NCBI GenBank assembly: GCA_029721435.1
Contig: CM056583.1
Coordinates: 46,467,120-46,531,119 of the forward strand
DNA: 64,000 nucleotides
Source: Gymnothorax reevesii
Taxonomy: Eukaryota; Chordata; Actinopteri; Anguilliformes; Muraenidae
Direction of reading: 5' to 3'
This document shows, in pieces, positions 46,600 through 58,656 of the stretch. How positions within the stretch are numbered: the first letter of the stretch is position 1; each line of letters begins with the position of its first letter. The position numbers and the translations under genes were made by a program. The notes beneath the pieces were generated by a model, which had not been told where the DNA came from, did no database searches, and saw only the letters and a list, made by a program, of their open reading frames with translations.

Positions 46600-47160
46600 A
46601 TATTTTCAGTTTACATGTTTGTTTCTGACTATTAATTAGTTATTGCCCTTGTGCTCTTGTTTCCACGTGTCTATTAATCTTTCCTATTCCACTTGTCTTA
46701 CCTGGCCCATTCTGTTCATGTACTCTTTGTAAACACGCACCTCTCTGCTCTCCATGTTTACTTCCCCAGCTATTTTAGCTCTGCTCTCTCCTCACTGTGC
46801 TAATTTATCTCAGCTCTAGTCTGTTTTCCTACAAACCTTTTTCCAAGAATTTGATTCCCAGTGTTCTGACTTGGATTGCTTTTTGTGTATCTCTGCCTGC
46901 TGTTCTTGACCTGGCATGATTACTGATTTTTGGATTTTGTCTCTATTTTTGTATTGCATGTTGCCCGGCTGGTTTTTGGATCTCTGCTTGTTTTGGGCTC
47001 TGACTGTTGCCCTTTGAGTCTGTGATGTAATCCGACCTCTGATTTTGAACTCAAACTGCTTGACCTTGTTTTCTTAGCCATTAATCTGTTTGTGCTATTC
47101 TGCCACTGTCTGCACTTGGGTTCATGCACTGTCCCCTCAAATAAATGCTATATGCATAAT
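46600..47160 (+). mobile_element. LTR-like repeat, plus orientation
   Basis: A TATTTTAG box near 46772 is followed by pyrimidine-rich sequence (GCCTGCTGTTCTTGACCTGG, GTTGCCCGGCTGG and similar) and a polyadenylation signal AATAAA at 47141. It is the same architecture as the repeats at 9605 and 29365 but in the opposite orientation. Borders were not established. Confidence 0.5.
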
Positions 47161-48190
47161 GACAATTCAGTGACGTTATGGGCTAACAAGACATGTGCTA
47201 ATCAGTGTACGACGCAGAATGAGTTTTGTTGCGTGATGCACTGAACTTAAAATGGCTAATATAAGCGAGGGGGCATGGATGCAATGAACAGAAATTCATG
47301 AGGCAGGTACAGAACAAGAGAAGAGTCATTCAAATCCTTGTACAAGAGGTTCTAAGAACATTGTATGGTGAAGAGTAGGATGAGAGCACAAACCTCATGC
47401 AACACTGGTCCAGTGGAGCCAATCATTAAGCTTGAGCAGAACCAAAGAAATATCAAGCCATGCACAAAGCTAGTCCTGAGAGTGTGCGGAAAGCATGACC
47501 ACAGCTGCTTACGCAGCACCTGTTCAGTTGTTGCGCAGGACCACTCTAAATGAGCATGCGGGAGAGACTACACAACTGCGACTTGAAGCTTGTTGAGATG
47601 CTGCGCACATGCGCGGAGGACAGGTCCAAATGAACGCGCAGGAGGGACCATTCATCTGGCACAATGCCCGTTGGACTGTTTCGTGAGGGACCGATGAAAC
47701 TCATGGCAGAGACTGTACAACTGCTGAGTATAACCTGTTCAAATGTGGCGCCCAGTGTCAGTCTAAAGCCCCAACCGTGATTAGAACTTCATTCCAAACC
47801 CACAGTTTCTTGTTGGTAAACCAGACGGCTAACAAATAGGAATGACAAAAAGTCTAAAAGTCTCGCTTTTTTAAATTGACCTATTTATATTTCATTATTT
47901 ATGACAACACACCCTGTATTATGGTACAGATATCCGACACAAACTGGTATGGAAATAGGCCATACACAAACTGATATGGAAATACGGCTATCGGCAAATT
48001 TCAATATTATTCAAAACATATTCACTTTAGCCCACTCAGATTTCACAGAGGGTTTATTTATTTTTGTCGAACAAAAATAAACTCAGTGTGGACCTCTAAA
48101 AAAATAGCGGGGATATAATTTTATTTTTAGCTGTTATATTCATTGAATTTCTGCAGTCTATTTCATTCTTGTAAATGTACCTGTAGCCCT
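47161..48190. other. No gene seen; degenerate ~90-bp repeats at 47500-47760
   Basis: Segments with TTGTTGCGCAGGACCAC..AAATGAGCATGCGGGAGAGACT and TGCTGCGCACATGCGC..AAATGAACGCGCAGGAGGGACC, each continued by related text, suggest two or three diverged units of about 90 bp. No coding domain. Confidence 0.4.
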
Positions 48191-48303
48191 TACCCAGATA
48201 GCAAGCTCCTCCGCTCCGGATCTGTCACGGATCTGCTTAGGATCAGCTGGAGCCAGGGCAGATCCGTGGTAGATCCAGAGCGGAGGAGCTTGCTTTCTGG
48301 GTT
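48191..48303. mobile_element. 113-bp near-perfect hairpin MITE
   Basis: Arms of about 46 bp pair with only a few mismatches. The left is ACCCAGATAGCAAGCTCCTC followed by CGCTCCGGATCTG; the right read inward is ACCCAGAAAGCAAGCTCCTC and CGCTCTGGATCTA. The loop is about 20 bases. TTA-like bases flank it, but a duplication cannot be fixed. ACCCAGA..GCAAG ends are common in fish MITEs. Confidence 0.85.
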
Positions 48304-48349
48304 AATTCACTCCCATGATGTAATGCTGCTACATTGATCGCAAGACTAT

Positions 48350-49580
48350 GGGCTCTAAATTCGTTGTCCAGGCGCAGGCGCGGCACAGGCGTGGTAAATG
48401 GGGGGAGCGCCGTGCCAACGGGGTGTATCCAGGCGTAATTTGCAATTTCGTGCTTGGCGCAAGTACTCCTCTGTCCCGCCTCTGTCCCTCCTTCCGGCGC
48501 AAGTGGCAAAGAGGGAAGAGAGAAGGCCATGAGTGGGTTTAACACAGCCGAGTCAAATCTTCACCAATCAAATGAGCTCCTCTACTCACCTTTAAAACGT
48601 TGGAATAAAGAAGCCGCTGTCCTATCGGCATGATGCATTAATGTTACATTTTACTTTGCCGCTTCAGGCATTTTTTCTGCACCGCTTACGTCTATATTAA
48701 GCATTACGAATATGAGTTAGCTGGCTAGCTAGGACATTCGCGAATTATTACCATTGGCGAACTTGAATGGAATTTCAAAATGAAACTACGTCTGATAATT
48801 CAAACTTATGAAGTTGGAATGAAATACGATGGTTGCTCATTTATTTCTTCTGCTTCCATCATTGGGAAGAGAAACGATGGATAGCATGTTCCTATTATTA
48901 CACCTTGTTGCGGCTTAAAATTTTGGGATTAACATGCATGGACAGCAAAGCAAAATATATTACACATTTATTTTCAATATGTGATCTTAACTCAGTACGA
49001 GATCATAGCAATCAGGCTGTATTCCTTTCCCCCAATAAAAACGATAAAACCTAAGTGACAATAATAGTATTATGGCACTTGCACACTGGATGCGAAACAA
49101 ATTTTTCGCACGACAGATTACAATCAGTGACTTTGAATGTAATCAGTCATGCAAAAAATTAGTTTCGCGTCCAGTGTGCAAGCAGCTTAAGGACACATAC
49201 CCGCATAGCCTGCACACATCTCTCTCTCTCTCTTTCTTTGATCTGGCATCATGACAATCGGTTAAGATACTATAATGTATGTGCTGATTCAGATAGTTAC
49301 ATTAAATAGTGGTTGCTGCAATTATTTATTGCATTGAAATGCGCCTGACATTCTGGAAACCTGCCTGTGAGGTTTTGGTGATGTGTGCGCACTGTGCGCT
49401 GGTCAGCCAAATTACCACTGCACAGAAAGTACACCAGTTTTGAGCTGGTGAGCTCTCTGCGCATTTTTGGCGGAGCCTTTATCCACAAAATTGTCACTGT
49501 GTCATGATGAATATGTGACACCTCCCCTACTATGCCGCCACACCCATCTCAGCGCACGTCTGTCAACCAAATTGCCAAAG
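48350..49580 (+). mobile_element. Composite GGGCTCTAA-type TIR element, copy 1 (right end lost)
   Basis: Starts GGGCTCTAAATTCGTTGTCC followed by AGGCGCAGGCGCGGC. It aligns along its length with the complete copy at 55794-57838: CAGGCGTA..CAATTTCGTGC, GCGCAAGTACTCCTC, CACAGCCGAGTCAAATCTTC, and the right part near 49320-49560. It breaks off before the right terminus. It carries the Harbinger-like insert (49073-49187) at the same site as the other copies. No transposase frame recognised. Confidence 0.8.
49073..49187. mobile_element. 115-bp Harbinger-like MITE inside copy 1
   Basis: The left arm is TGGCACTTGCACACTGGATG and CGAAACAAATTTTTCGC. The right arm read inward is AGCTGCTTGCACACTGGACG and CGAAACTAATTTTTTGC. 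TTA and TAA flank it. It is an internally deleted form of the 953-bp element at 56304, retaining little more than the two arms. Confidence 0.82.
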
Positions 49581-49846
49581 TGAAAAGTGAAAGAGTAAAT
49601 AGCTAAATATTTTGTGAGCTGGGAATTAACTGGGAATTACTTTTGCCATTTGCTGTCATGCTTTTAATTTATAACTCTAATTACCCCCAATATTTAGGGT
49701 CTGTGACACAATGATGATCAAAATAGTCAAATGACATCTCTAGTACCTTTTAATAACTCCTACACGCTGTATTTACTCGCAAAAAAGAAAATCACAGATA
49801 CAAATACTAATAAGGTGGAATAGAAAGTGACATTTGTTGATGAGAG

Positions 49847-50189
49847 TGTCATGGTTTAGTCCCGCCGGCTAAAGGCAACAAGCCGGCGGGCACAGGGACC
49901 ATGTACCCAAGAAAGGAGGGACCCAAGAGCACAGGCTGAGTAAAATATAAAGATTTAATTTTTAAAAATCAACAAACATATGCCCAGGGGGGCAGCGGCA
50001 GAAAGGGCTCCATAATCAAACGGCCAACATACAGACAAAGCCCACAGAATCCCACTGCACTGAATAACTGCCAGTGCAGCTCTTAAATACTCTTGCAAAG
50101 CACCTCCACCTCAACGAGCAGCAGCTGTGGCTCGTTGAGGTGGAGGAGCAACCAGGAGAGGGGAGGGCCTGCAGGGCCAGACCATGACA
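49847..50189 (-). mobile_element. Solo LTR, 343 bp, with 5-bp target duplication
   Basis: The plus strand begins TGTCATGGTTTAGTCCCGCC and ends CCAGACCATGACA, so both orientations begin TG and end CA. GAGAG flanks both sides (49842-49846, 50190-50194), the 5-bp duplication of Gypsy-type and other LTR retrotransposons. On the minus strand a GTATTTAAGAG box (plus ~50082-50090) and an ATTAAA signal (plus ~49954) give transcription direction. It lacks any internal coding region or second LTR, so it is a recombination product. Two perfect hairpins are present (50104-50148 and 49861-49890). Confidence 0.9.
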
Positions 50190-50194
50190 GAGAG

Positions 50195-53100
50195 AACACG
50201 GAGACCAACGCACAAGGTTAATTGTTTTCACCGAGTGCCTAATTGGGCCAACCGGAAGTGACAACACCGCGACTTTGAGAATAGATAATGTGATTCGCAC
50301 TTGACAATGAACTGCAGGCAGTTTTACATACATCTCCATAACCCACAACTCTGATTTAGCGATCTTGATAAGTTTACATTGCGTTCTCTTCAGTAAACCC
50401 AGTTTCGCTTTGTAGGAAAATTAGCCTAGCTTCGTGGCAGCTACTGAGTAAAGACATCGCAAGAGAAAACTCAGTACAAGACATCCGTTGGGACTTACAT
50501 TACTTAGATGCGTTATGCGCGATTGAATTTCACACCCAGTGTTTCCAAAATAAAGACAACGGTTGACAAGATGCGAGCTTACGGCTAATTTATTTTTTCA
50601 TGAAGATTTTAAATCCCCCCTTACAGATGAATAATAATACTTGCAAGATTTACGTCTTGTCTTCTTCAGTCTCAATGACTTTGGACTTCAGTTTCGCTGT
50701 ACCACTGCCCCACTCAGGCGAGATGTAGAAAAATCTGTACATATTTCCCATGGAATGCACTCATTGGTCGTACATATTGTCAAATGCTGATGTTATCCAT
50801 TGGAAATGTTAAAGGCGTGTGCAACTGCTGCCTACTGTAGTTAAACCTGCGGTCCTTGAGGCATTTTTCGTACAGTCAGGTTGATCTGAGGAGGAAACAT
50901 AAAATATCGCCTCTTCCGCGAAACGGTACCTTCTCAATTAATTATATTGTTGGCTGCAAAGTGTTCAATGTTCTGAGAGATTACAGTTGGGCATACCAAT
51001 ATGGCGGCACGGTTACTTCAAAATTATGACATCATCAGCTATCCAGTTATTTTATTGACTAATGCCTCCTTCACGTGCTACAGGAATTATGATAAATACG
51101 AGTGACCCACGTGAAAATTGCACATGAATCCCCTCTCACGTTGTAAATAATGGTGTCCGCCATTTTTAATTTTACTCCAAGAACATAAAGCACTTGAACA
51201 CAACGCACTCGTAATTTCTATTTCACAAATGGAAAGTGTCATCTTCCCAACAGCATCCCAACAGAAACCTGGAAGTTGCGTTTGCCGCCATTGCTGCAGG
51301 CAAATGTCATTGTAAATGAACGGATGTCGATCGAGAGCATTGGTGGCAATCTACATTTTAGTCCTCTCCACAAGTTTTTCTTTTTCTAAACTTAAATGCC
51401 AGGAAAAAACTGTTTTTGTTTGGCTGCTCTAATAGCAGTGGGAAAATTCAAATTTGGAATAAGAGTATATGAGAAATCCACACACCTTTGGCACATAGAG
51501 ACTGCCCTGTTTAACACCATATTCACTGCACGGATTACCTGCAAAGCAGGATGATGTTCGCAGCTGTGGATTGTACATATCAATCGCAAGGTTCTAAACT
51601 GCTGAGGTTAATGTTTGCGCTACCTGCTAGTGCTAATAACTAGGTAAAACTCTTTGCTGCTTTATTAACAGAAATATTTGAATAGCTAATATGAGTGTCA
51701 ATATAAAATAATGCGGAATCGGCTACCTGTAAAAAATATTTACATTATTTGAATTTATACAAATATTTATTTTACTACATTATTTTGCATTTATTTGAAT
51801 CTGGCTAAAATAAGAGTTATCCGCTAGCCTGCTTAGCGTAGCCTACACAACTGTAGTTATATTGCTGTAGGCTAATTATTAACACACACATTTAATAACT
51901 AACCATTAATATATAATCTATACCTTCATCGGTAACGGTACGCCACTGCCTGATATTGTCCACCCAGTCTGCCGTTTCGGAAATTATTGATGCTATTGAC
52001 ATAATGGTTTACATCACTTCTGCCAGCGGCACAACCAGTTGGCGATTTAAATCAGAACTGTCACCGCAGTAATGGTGCTGCCATCCACAAATCGCTCGCT
52101 GGATTAGTCAATATAGATCAGTAGTGGAACTAGACCTGTTGCTAGGCTTTAACGGAATTACTTGCATGTATGTGTTTGCAACAGGGCAGTAAACAAGATC
52201 TCATCTTGTTCTTTCTTCATATGCATATGCACATTTCTGCTGCAGGCTTAGAATGCCACAGATGCTTTGTGATACCCATACGTATAAAATCGCCACTCAA
52301 CGTCCCATTTTGTTCCTGGATAGCATATTGAACATTCACAACACGGCAATAAAGAAATGCTTTCTTTTTCATGAAAATAATGGGCCTTGTTCTGTCTGAA
52401 CATGTCTGATTTTGAATGTATCCAGTGGTTACTCAACAGCCCACTGCAATGTAGCATGTAATAGTTGTCTTGACCAGGCACAGTTTTTGAATGGCAAAGA
52501 AAAGAAAGCACATCTCTCAGTGCTCTTAAACTTTGTAGTCATGTGTAAATCAATGCTTATGAATTGATAAAACTATGAATAAACAACAAACAAAGAAAGC
52601 TCCCTCCTCTGGTGCTCCTTCAGTCTTTGTAATTCATTCTGACAGCCCCATCAGATGGGTGTGGCATTTATGGATGGGATGAGCAATTTATATATGAGGG
52701 TGAGGGTAATTACATGTGAAGGTGTCAAATCCTGCATATCAATTACAATGAATCAAAGCCCTGGTGGAATTTATGTTGGGTAGCCTAATGATGACCTCTT
52801 GTGATCAAAGCGAAAAGAATATCCACAGGGTTTTGACTGGATCAAATAGACAGTCGTAGAGCTTCAAAGATTATAATTCAAAACCTTCATCAGAACAGTT
52901 TACTGTGCATATTTGTCGATTTCTTCAAACCCTCTAAAAATACATTTCACAAATCATAGCTTTTTTTTTTTTTTTTTTTAAGATTTTTTGTAAGATAACT
53001 AGACAGTCCGATGTGTTGTAGAATGAAATGAGAATAAAACAAATAAACATTTGAATGTTTCCATGGAGTCACCTAGATATAATATGAGAAGATTTTTCTT

Positions 53101-53715
53101 CCTAGCCCTGACATCATTATATGAGCAAAATGAGCCGGTTAAACCAGTACCTTTTGCTTAATATAGCCCCTTCAAGTCAGAAGATGTGACCATTGTCGTA
53201 TAAGCTATACTGAAGGTCACTTAGTGTGGACTGACCTTATCACGGTGAACACAACTCATGCTCTCGCCCCACCTCGCTCCCGAGAAACAATTTTTCTTCG
53301 CTGGACGCCTAGAGGATCATATCATGGAAGGACTAGTGCACCTGTGATAACATGTACTGTTGTAACACATAATATAAAAAGATGTTTCAATCAACCGAAA
53401 AGGATGTTTACATGTTAATCCAATCGAAGATGACAGTGTCACGCGTATGTGATGCATACAATGCACACTGCAACCTCTGAAGTTGTTCAATGTTGCATGA
53501 TAAATGGGTCTGTTTGACCATTTACTTTGCAAGTTGAACTAACTTAGACCACCATTTCTTGCAAGGGACTGTACACTGCCGCAGACATATCAACAGAACC
53601 AAGACTTAAAAAAGTAAAATAGTCACACAAAACTGAATTTAAACTTTACTAACTTTGCTACCCCCTGGAGGGCCACTTCTCCTTTTGAGCCTTTAGTTCA
53701 AAGGTTGTCTTTCCC
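50195..53715. other. No gene seen
   Basis: About 3.5 kb of AT-rich non-coding DNA with a T-run at 52962-52979. Short frames lack recognisable domains. No transposon borders found. Confidence 0.45.
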
Positions 53716-53952
53716 TTATCTCATTCCCTACGGCAAGCCGCTGTCAACGGCACAGAGAATTCTACCATTCCCTATGGTAAGCCGGTGCCAGCGGCGTGGA
53801 TGACCATTCGCAGTCCGATGAAAACACAAAATCAGTTGACGATCGAGGTCATGGGCCACCTGTACTTCAATACTTTATATTGTGTAATTTTCGGGAGAAG
53901 TATTCCATACAAACACAACAATTTTAAAAGTATTCTATAGGGAATGAGTTAA
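53716..53952. mobile_element. Inverted-repeat element with CTCATTCCCTA ends
   Basis: The left arm TTATCTCATTCCCTACGGC pairs with the right arm read inward TTAACTCATTCCCTATAGAA. A second direct copy CATTCCCTATGGTAAGCCGG lies 44 bp after the first CATTCCCTACGGCAAGCCGC, giving a partial internal tandem. Non-coding. Confidence 0.55.
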
Positions 53953-54504
53953 TGACTTCGGGACTTTGGGTTTTGGTATTGTTATTCATCCTTAAATCGT
54001 GGATTTAAAAAACACACATTTCTTCCAAATACTTAAAAAGATTAACCATATGTGATATTTAAAAATCAGTCTCTTGATTGTCTCTAGCACACCTGTAGAT
54101 TTTCAGGGCTGGTCTTCTTCAGATCCAGTTTTGAATTGTGCTAATTACCAAATGGCCACTCCAGAGCACATCAACTGTTCTATCTGGCCTGCGAGATTGG
54201 CTCTTTGATCATGAAATCTTGGCAGCAATAGCCAATAAAATGGCAAGGGAAGAAAATTTATACCGCTGCCTCTAGCAATAAAGCAGATAAACAACTGCTT
54301 AGTCAACACAGTCAACATGTACTTATCAAGCACACTATGATTGGTATTGGGCAGGCAATATTTCTTTGACAGCAGAGGTTTGAAAAGATAACTTAATATC
54401 CCATTAGACTGATTGACTATTGACCACTGTGTCTTGCTGCAAGGGTTCACCATGTACGCAAAATGCTGAACCTATAAACAAGCCTGTTCTTTACACCTTC
54501 CTTT
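53953..54504. other. No gene seen
   Basis: Non-coding. A 102-codon minus-strand frame at 54145-54453 has no domain I recognise. Confidence 0.45.
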
Positions 54505-54930
54505 ATACCCCACCACTCAAAAGTTTGAAGCAACTTGTCATGTAATTAGTTCTTGCCATTTTATTCACTAAAGCTCTCAAATGAGAAATAACACTATTTT
54601 AGAGAGAGTCAATGACTGCTTTACAAATTTTAGACATTTAGAATATTAATTATACCACAAATATCACTTCCATTGATTTCCATTGGTGCATCTTGGAAGA
54701 TAACCACACCTGGTGAACACCAGGTATGCACCAGGTAGCCCCATAACACCACTACAGAGTTTATATTAGGAGATTGAGCGGGCCACCCCATATTTTGTCA
54801 TTTTCTTTCCAGAAAGTCCCTGCAGACTTGGGTTATTTAACCTGGGAAGTCCCGTTGAGATTGAAATCTAATTTTCAAGGGAGCCCTGGGGGGTCAGGTG
54901 GGGAGGGAGAGGGCAATTTGCACAGCCAAT
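54505..54930. mobile_element. Possible Tc1-like terminus plus a common interspersed repeat
   Basis: TACCCCACCACTCAAAAGTT resembles a vertebrate Tc1/mariner-type terminus. Further right, TTATTTAACCTGGGAAGTCC followed by CGTTGAGATTGAAATCT and TTTCAAGGGAGCCCTGG is a widespread dispersed repeat. I cannot say whether they belong to one element. Confidence 0.45.
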
Positions 54931-55793
54931 TAGATCTGAAGATGATTAGTGTTGTGTGTCATTGTTTTGCTGCAACACGAAGTTTCTTCCATTTCATCTT
55001 TGTGAAAATCCTTTATGTTTCCAATCTTTTGAGCATGAATCTAATTACAGAGTGAATGGGATAAAGAAATATTAACCCTGGTTATTATAAGTAATTATAA
55101 ATCATATGTGATCGACAAAAGCTCTGTTGCAACCTCTTCTGCAATCTGCCATCAGGAGTGGTTCTTCTATGCAAATGTAAACATATGCATGCATGTTGCA
55201 ACAGCCCGAATAAGGTGAGATGAAAAGAGCAGCAATCAGTCAAAAGAGGTTCTGTCAACTTCAAGACTAATAATGCCACCCCTATGTTGAGTCTCTGGTT
55301 CAGGAACAATAAAAAAGAATGCGTGTAATTGTCTTATTTATTGCCTTCATGGTGCACACCTTTATGCTGTGGACTTTAATGAAGCATTTTGTTAATTGTA
55401 TTATCTATTATTTTAAACCCTTAACTGTCACCTGCATTTTCTCACATTTGGCCCGGATTGCTATACCACAATTCAAATACTCACTGCTCCCACATACCAT
55501 GGTTCTATTACACATGCATGGTCTCATTGGAAAGGTAAGACAGAGAGGTTTTCAATGGAATGCAATGCATAATGAAACGTGACTTAGGGAAAAAACAACG
55601 TGGATATCACACGTTCTTAGCTTTTGAACAAGACCAAATGGAACGGATAATACATGGTTTGACCGTCACAACACAACTTTGATGATGAGGACTGACAAGT
55701 TTCATTGCACTCAAGTATGTGGTGTTTATGTTGAGAAATTGAAGCTTTGAAGCTTTCAAATGGTGTATTGACTGGTTGAGGATTTAAGTCATA
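54931..55793. other. No gene seen
   Basis: Non-coding DNA. The 87-codon hydrophobic frame at 55319-55582 has no supporting context. Confidence 0.45.
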
Positions 55794-57838
55794 GGGCTCT
55801 AATTTCGTAGACCAGGCGCAGGCGCGGCGCAGGCGCAGCGCATGGGGGGTGCGCCGCGCCAACGGGGTGTGTCCAGGCGTATGTGGCAATTTCGTGCCCG
55901 GCGTAGCCTGGCGCAAGTACTCCTCAGTCCCGCCTCTGCCCCTCCTTCCAGCGCAAGTTGGCAAAGAAGGCGTGTTTGGGTATAACACAGCCGAGTCAAA
56001 TCTTCACCAGTCAAATGAGCTCCTCACCTCACCTTTAATGTGTGAGAATATAGAAGGCGACCCAGCCGAGTCAAATATTGCTCACTGGCAAGAGAAACGA
56101 TGGATAGCGTGTTTCTATTATTACAAACTGTAGCTGCTTAAAATTTTGGGATTAACATGCATATACAACAAAGCAAGATACGTTACACATTTATTTCCAA
56201 TATGTGATCTTAACTCAGTACGAGATCATCGCAATCAGGCTGCATTCCTTTCCCCCACTAAAGACGATAAAGCATAAGTGACAATAATAGTAGCCTAGTA
56301 TTAAGCCGCTTGCACACTGGACGCGAAACGAATTTTTCGCTCGACAGATTGCGTCTTGTGTCCAAAGGTCTGACAGGGTTTTAATAAATCGTCGTGTCCG
56401 ACAGTCTATTATTGTTTTTAATTTCTTCAAATCTACTGACTCTTTCAGTCATTAAACGTGAATGTTTGATAAGAGGGTTCAGTTCTTCAAGATGAGTACC
56501 GAGAATTTCAATCAATGTTTCTGTTTAAGCTCCGCTCAATAAAGTGAGTAGACACTGGCGCGAGACAATATACAATGCCTCCGCGTCTGACAGCCAAAAA
56601 AAGAGGACAATTAGAACAGAATGATAAAGAAATAAAAAATAAAAAGAAACATTTTAAAAACAGAGCATCCAATGAACACTGCGATTTATTTATTGGCGGG
56701 TCATCTTTGTTTGATATCACGTTTGTTGCTGATATATTTTTATTCTTTATTTCGTTATAAATCTGTTCTCATATCAATACTTTTACTTTTTGCTGGCTGC
56801 TGGACATGGAGTATTTTGCATTTCGTGTCGGACAGTCTTGATCGTGCATGCGATGATTTCTTCACTCTGTCAGTGGTCATGGAATTGATTTGCTCACGCA
56901 CTATATTATCTCTGCTGTGGAAATAAAGCGTGAATCTGTTCGATCCATCTGACGAATTTTCAAAAGAAAGACCGAATGAATACTGATGTCTATCTTCAAC
57001 GGAAGAAAACAGATGAATGGCTAAAAAGACCAAGAAAAGTCGATAGCTATCAATTTGCATTTTGTGAAGGCCGAACACAAACATAGCCAAGTTTGCACGT
57101 CTAATAATTCCTGGAATACTCGGAAAAACTAGAACTTTTATGACTCTCGGACACGGAGCTATATTAAAAACCTGTCCAACTATCGCGTCTTTGCATTGAC
57201 TTTGTCTGTAATCAGTCGTGCGAAAAATTCGTTTTGCGTCCAGTGTGCAAGCGGCTTTAATGAGCATAGAACGCAAGCATTCGATATATATTATACAGTT
57301 TGTGGTTGGCTGAGAAAGATGTGAAGTCGTTAGTTTGCATCACAGATTCAGTTGCGTTGATTAAGCCAGGTCAAGTTTCCATTACGCGTGGCAACCGCCT
57401 GACATCAGGACAATCGATATAGATACTATAATTTATGTCCTTATTCAGATAGTTACATTAAATAGTGCTTCCTGTAATTTTTTCTTGCATTGAAATGTGC
57501 CTGACATTCTGTAAAACTGCCTGTGAGATTTCGGTGACGTGTGCGCTCTCTGCGCCGGTCAGCCAAATTACCACTGCACGGAAATTAAACCAGGTTGGAG
57601 CTGGCGAGTTTTCTGCGCAACTCCAGCGGAGACTTTTTCTACGAAATTGTCACTGCGTCTTGATGAATATGTGACACCTCCCCCCACTACGCCGCCACAC
57701 CCATCTCGGCGCACCTTCCTCTACCGAAGGCTGCGCACCTCACGAAATTACCACTACGCGGGCTGCGCCGTACGAAATTACCACTGCGCGGGCTGCGCTT
57801 CGCTACGCCACCTGCGCTGCGCCAGGAAATTAGAGCCC
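55794..57838 (+). mobile_element. Composite GGGCTCTAA-type TIR element, copy 2, complete (2045 bp)
   Basis: The left end GGGCTCTAATTTCGTAGACC continues AGGCGCAGGCGCGGC. The right end read inward begins GGGCTCTAATTTCCTGGCGC and continues AGCGCAGGTGGCG. ATA flanks both ends (55791-55793 and 57839-57841). A right subterminal tandem of 30 bp (CGAAATTACCACT..CGCGGGCTGCG twice, about 57733-57795) is present. Its interior carries the 953-bp Harbinger-like element, and removing this leaves about 1.09 kb without a transposase. Superfamily unresolved; the 3-bp flank fits Harbinger. Confidence 0.85.
56304..57256. mobile_element. 953-bp Harbinger-like element inside copy 2
   Basis: Left end AGCCGCTTGCACACTGGACG, right end read inward identical over these 20 bases, followed by CGAAACGAATTTTTCGC and CAAAACGAATTTTTCGC. 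TTA flanks both (56301-56303 and 57257-57259), the TWA target of PIF/Harbinger. The minus strand has a 173-codon frame starting inside the right TIR, but it contains no HARBI1-like nuclease or Myb motif that I can see. The element is therefore likely non-autonomous. Confidence 0.85.
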
Positions 57839-58194
57839 ATAGTTTACAAATGAGGGATTCAAAATTTGTTAGAACATTCCGTAGAGCCCTAATTGGGGCC
57901 CAGTGACAGTTAACGCATTAAAATAGTTTTTTTCTTTGGTGATGTTTATTGTTTAAAAAAAAAACAAAAGAAACAATGTATGTAGGGTGCTCACCAAGAG
58001 AAAAACATATGAAACCATATAGGGGATTGCTACATACTGCGTAAATGTGTAAAGAATACTCCATGCTACTCTTAGCTGGAGGATATGGCGTATAAACCAC
58101 TATGTAACAATAATTATGCCTGTACTACACACTACAGCCACATGACCACCAAAGTAAGATCTCCAGAGATTCGGGTGAAGTTTATCATTGATTG
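57839..58194. other. Spacer between copy 2 and copy 3
   Basis: Short non-coding stretch with an A10 run near 57954. No gene. Confidence 0.5.
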
Positions 58195-58656
58195 GATTTT
58201 ATCATGGAATATGGTACACTGCGCTGAGATGGGTGTGGCGGTGTAGTTGGGGGAGGTGTCACATATTCATCAAGACGCAGTGACAATTTCATAGAAAAAA
58301 AATTCTTCACTGAAGTTGCCCAGAAAACTTACCAGCTCCAACCTGGTTTACTTTCCGTGCAGTGGTAATTTGGCTGACCCATGCACAGTGCGCACACGTC
58401 ACCGAAACCTCAAAGGCAGGTTTCCAGAATGTCAGGCACATTTCAATGCAATAAATAATTTCAGCAACTATCTGAATCAGGACATAAATTATAGTATCTA
58501 TATCGATTGTCCTGATGTCAGATTAAAGGCGGTTGGCACGCGTAATGGAAACTCGACCTGGCTTAATCAACGTGGCTGAATCTGTGATGCAAACTAACGA
58601 CCTCACATCTTTCTCAGCCAACCACATATAGAATGCTTCCGTTCTTTGCTCAGTAA

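Noticed and set aside
46600..47160. Possible host 3' UTR with AATAAA
   Set aside because: The pyrimidine-rich body and TATA box match the LTR-like repeats in this window and no coding exon precedes it.
55617..56133. Arg/Pro-rich frames of 94-123 codons on both strands
   Set aside because: They cover the GC-rich left end of the composite TIR element and reflect its GGCGCAGGCG repeats.
56755..57276. 173-codon minus-strand frame in the Harbinger-like element, a possible transposase
   Set aside because: It starts within the TIR and shows no DDE nuclease or Myb-like motif; the shared frame in copy 3 is broken by stops.
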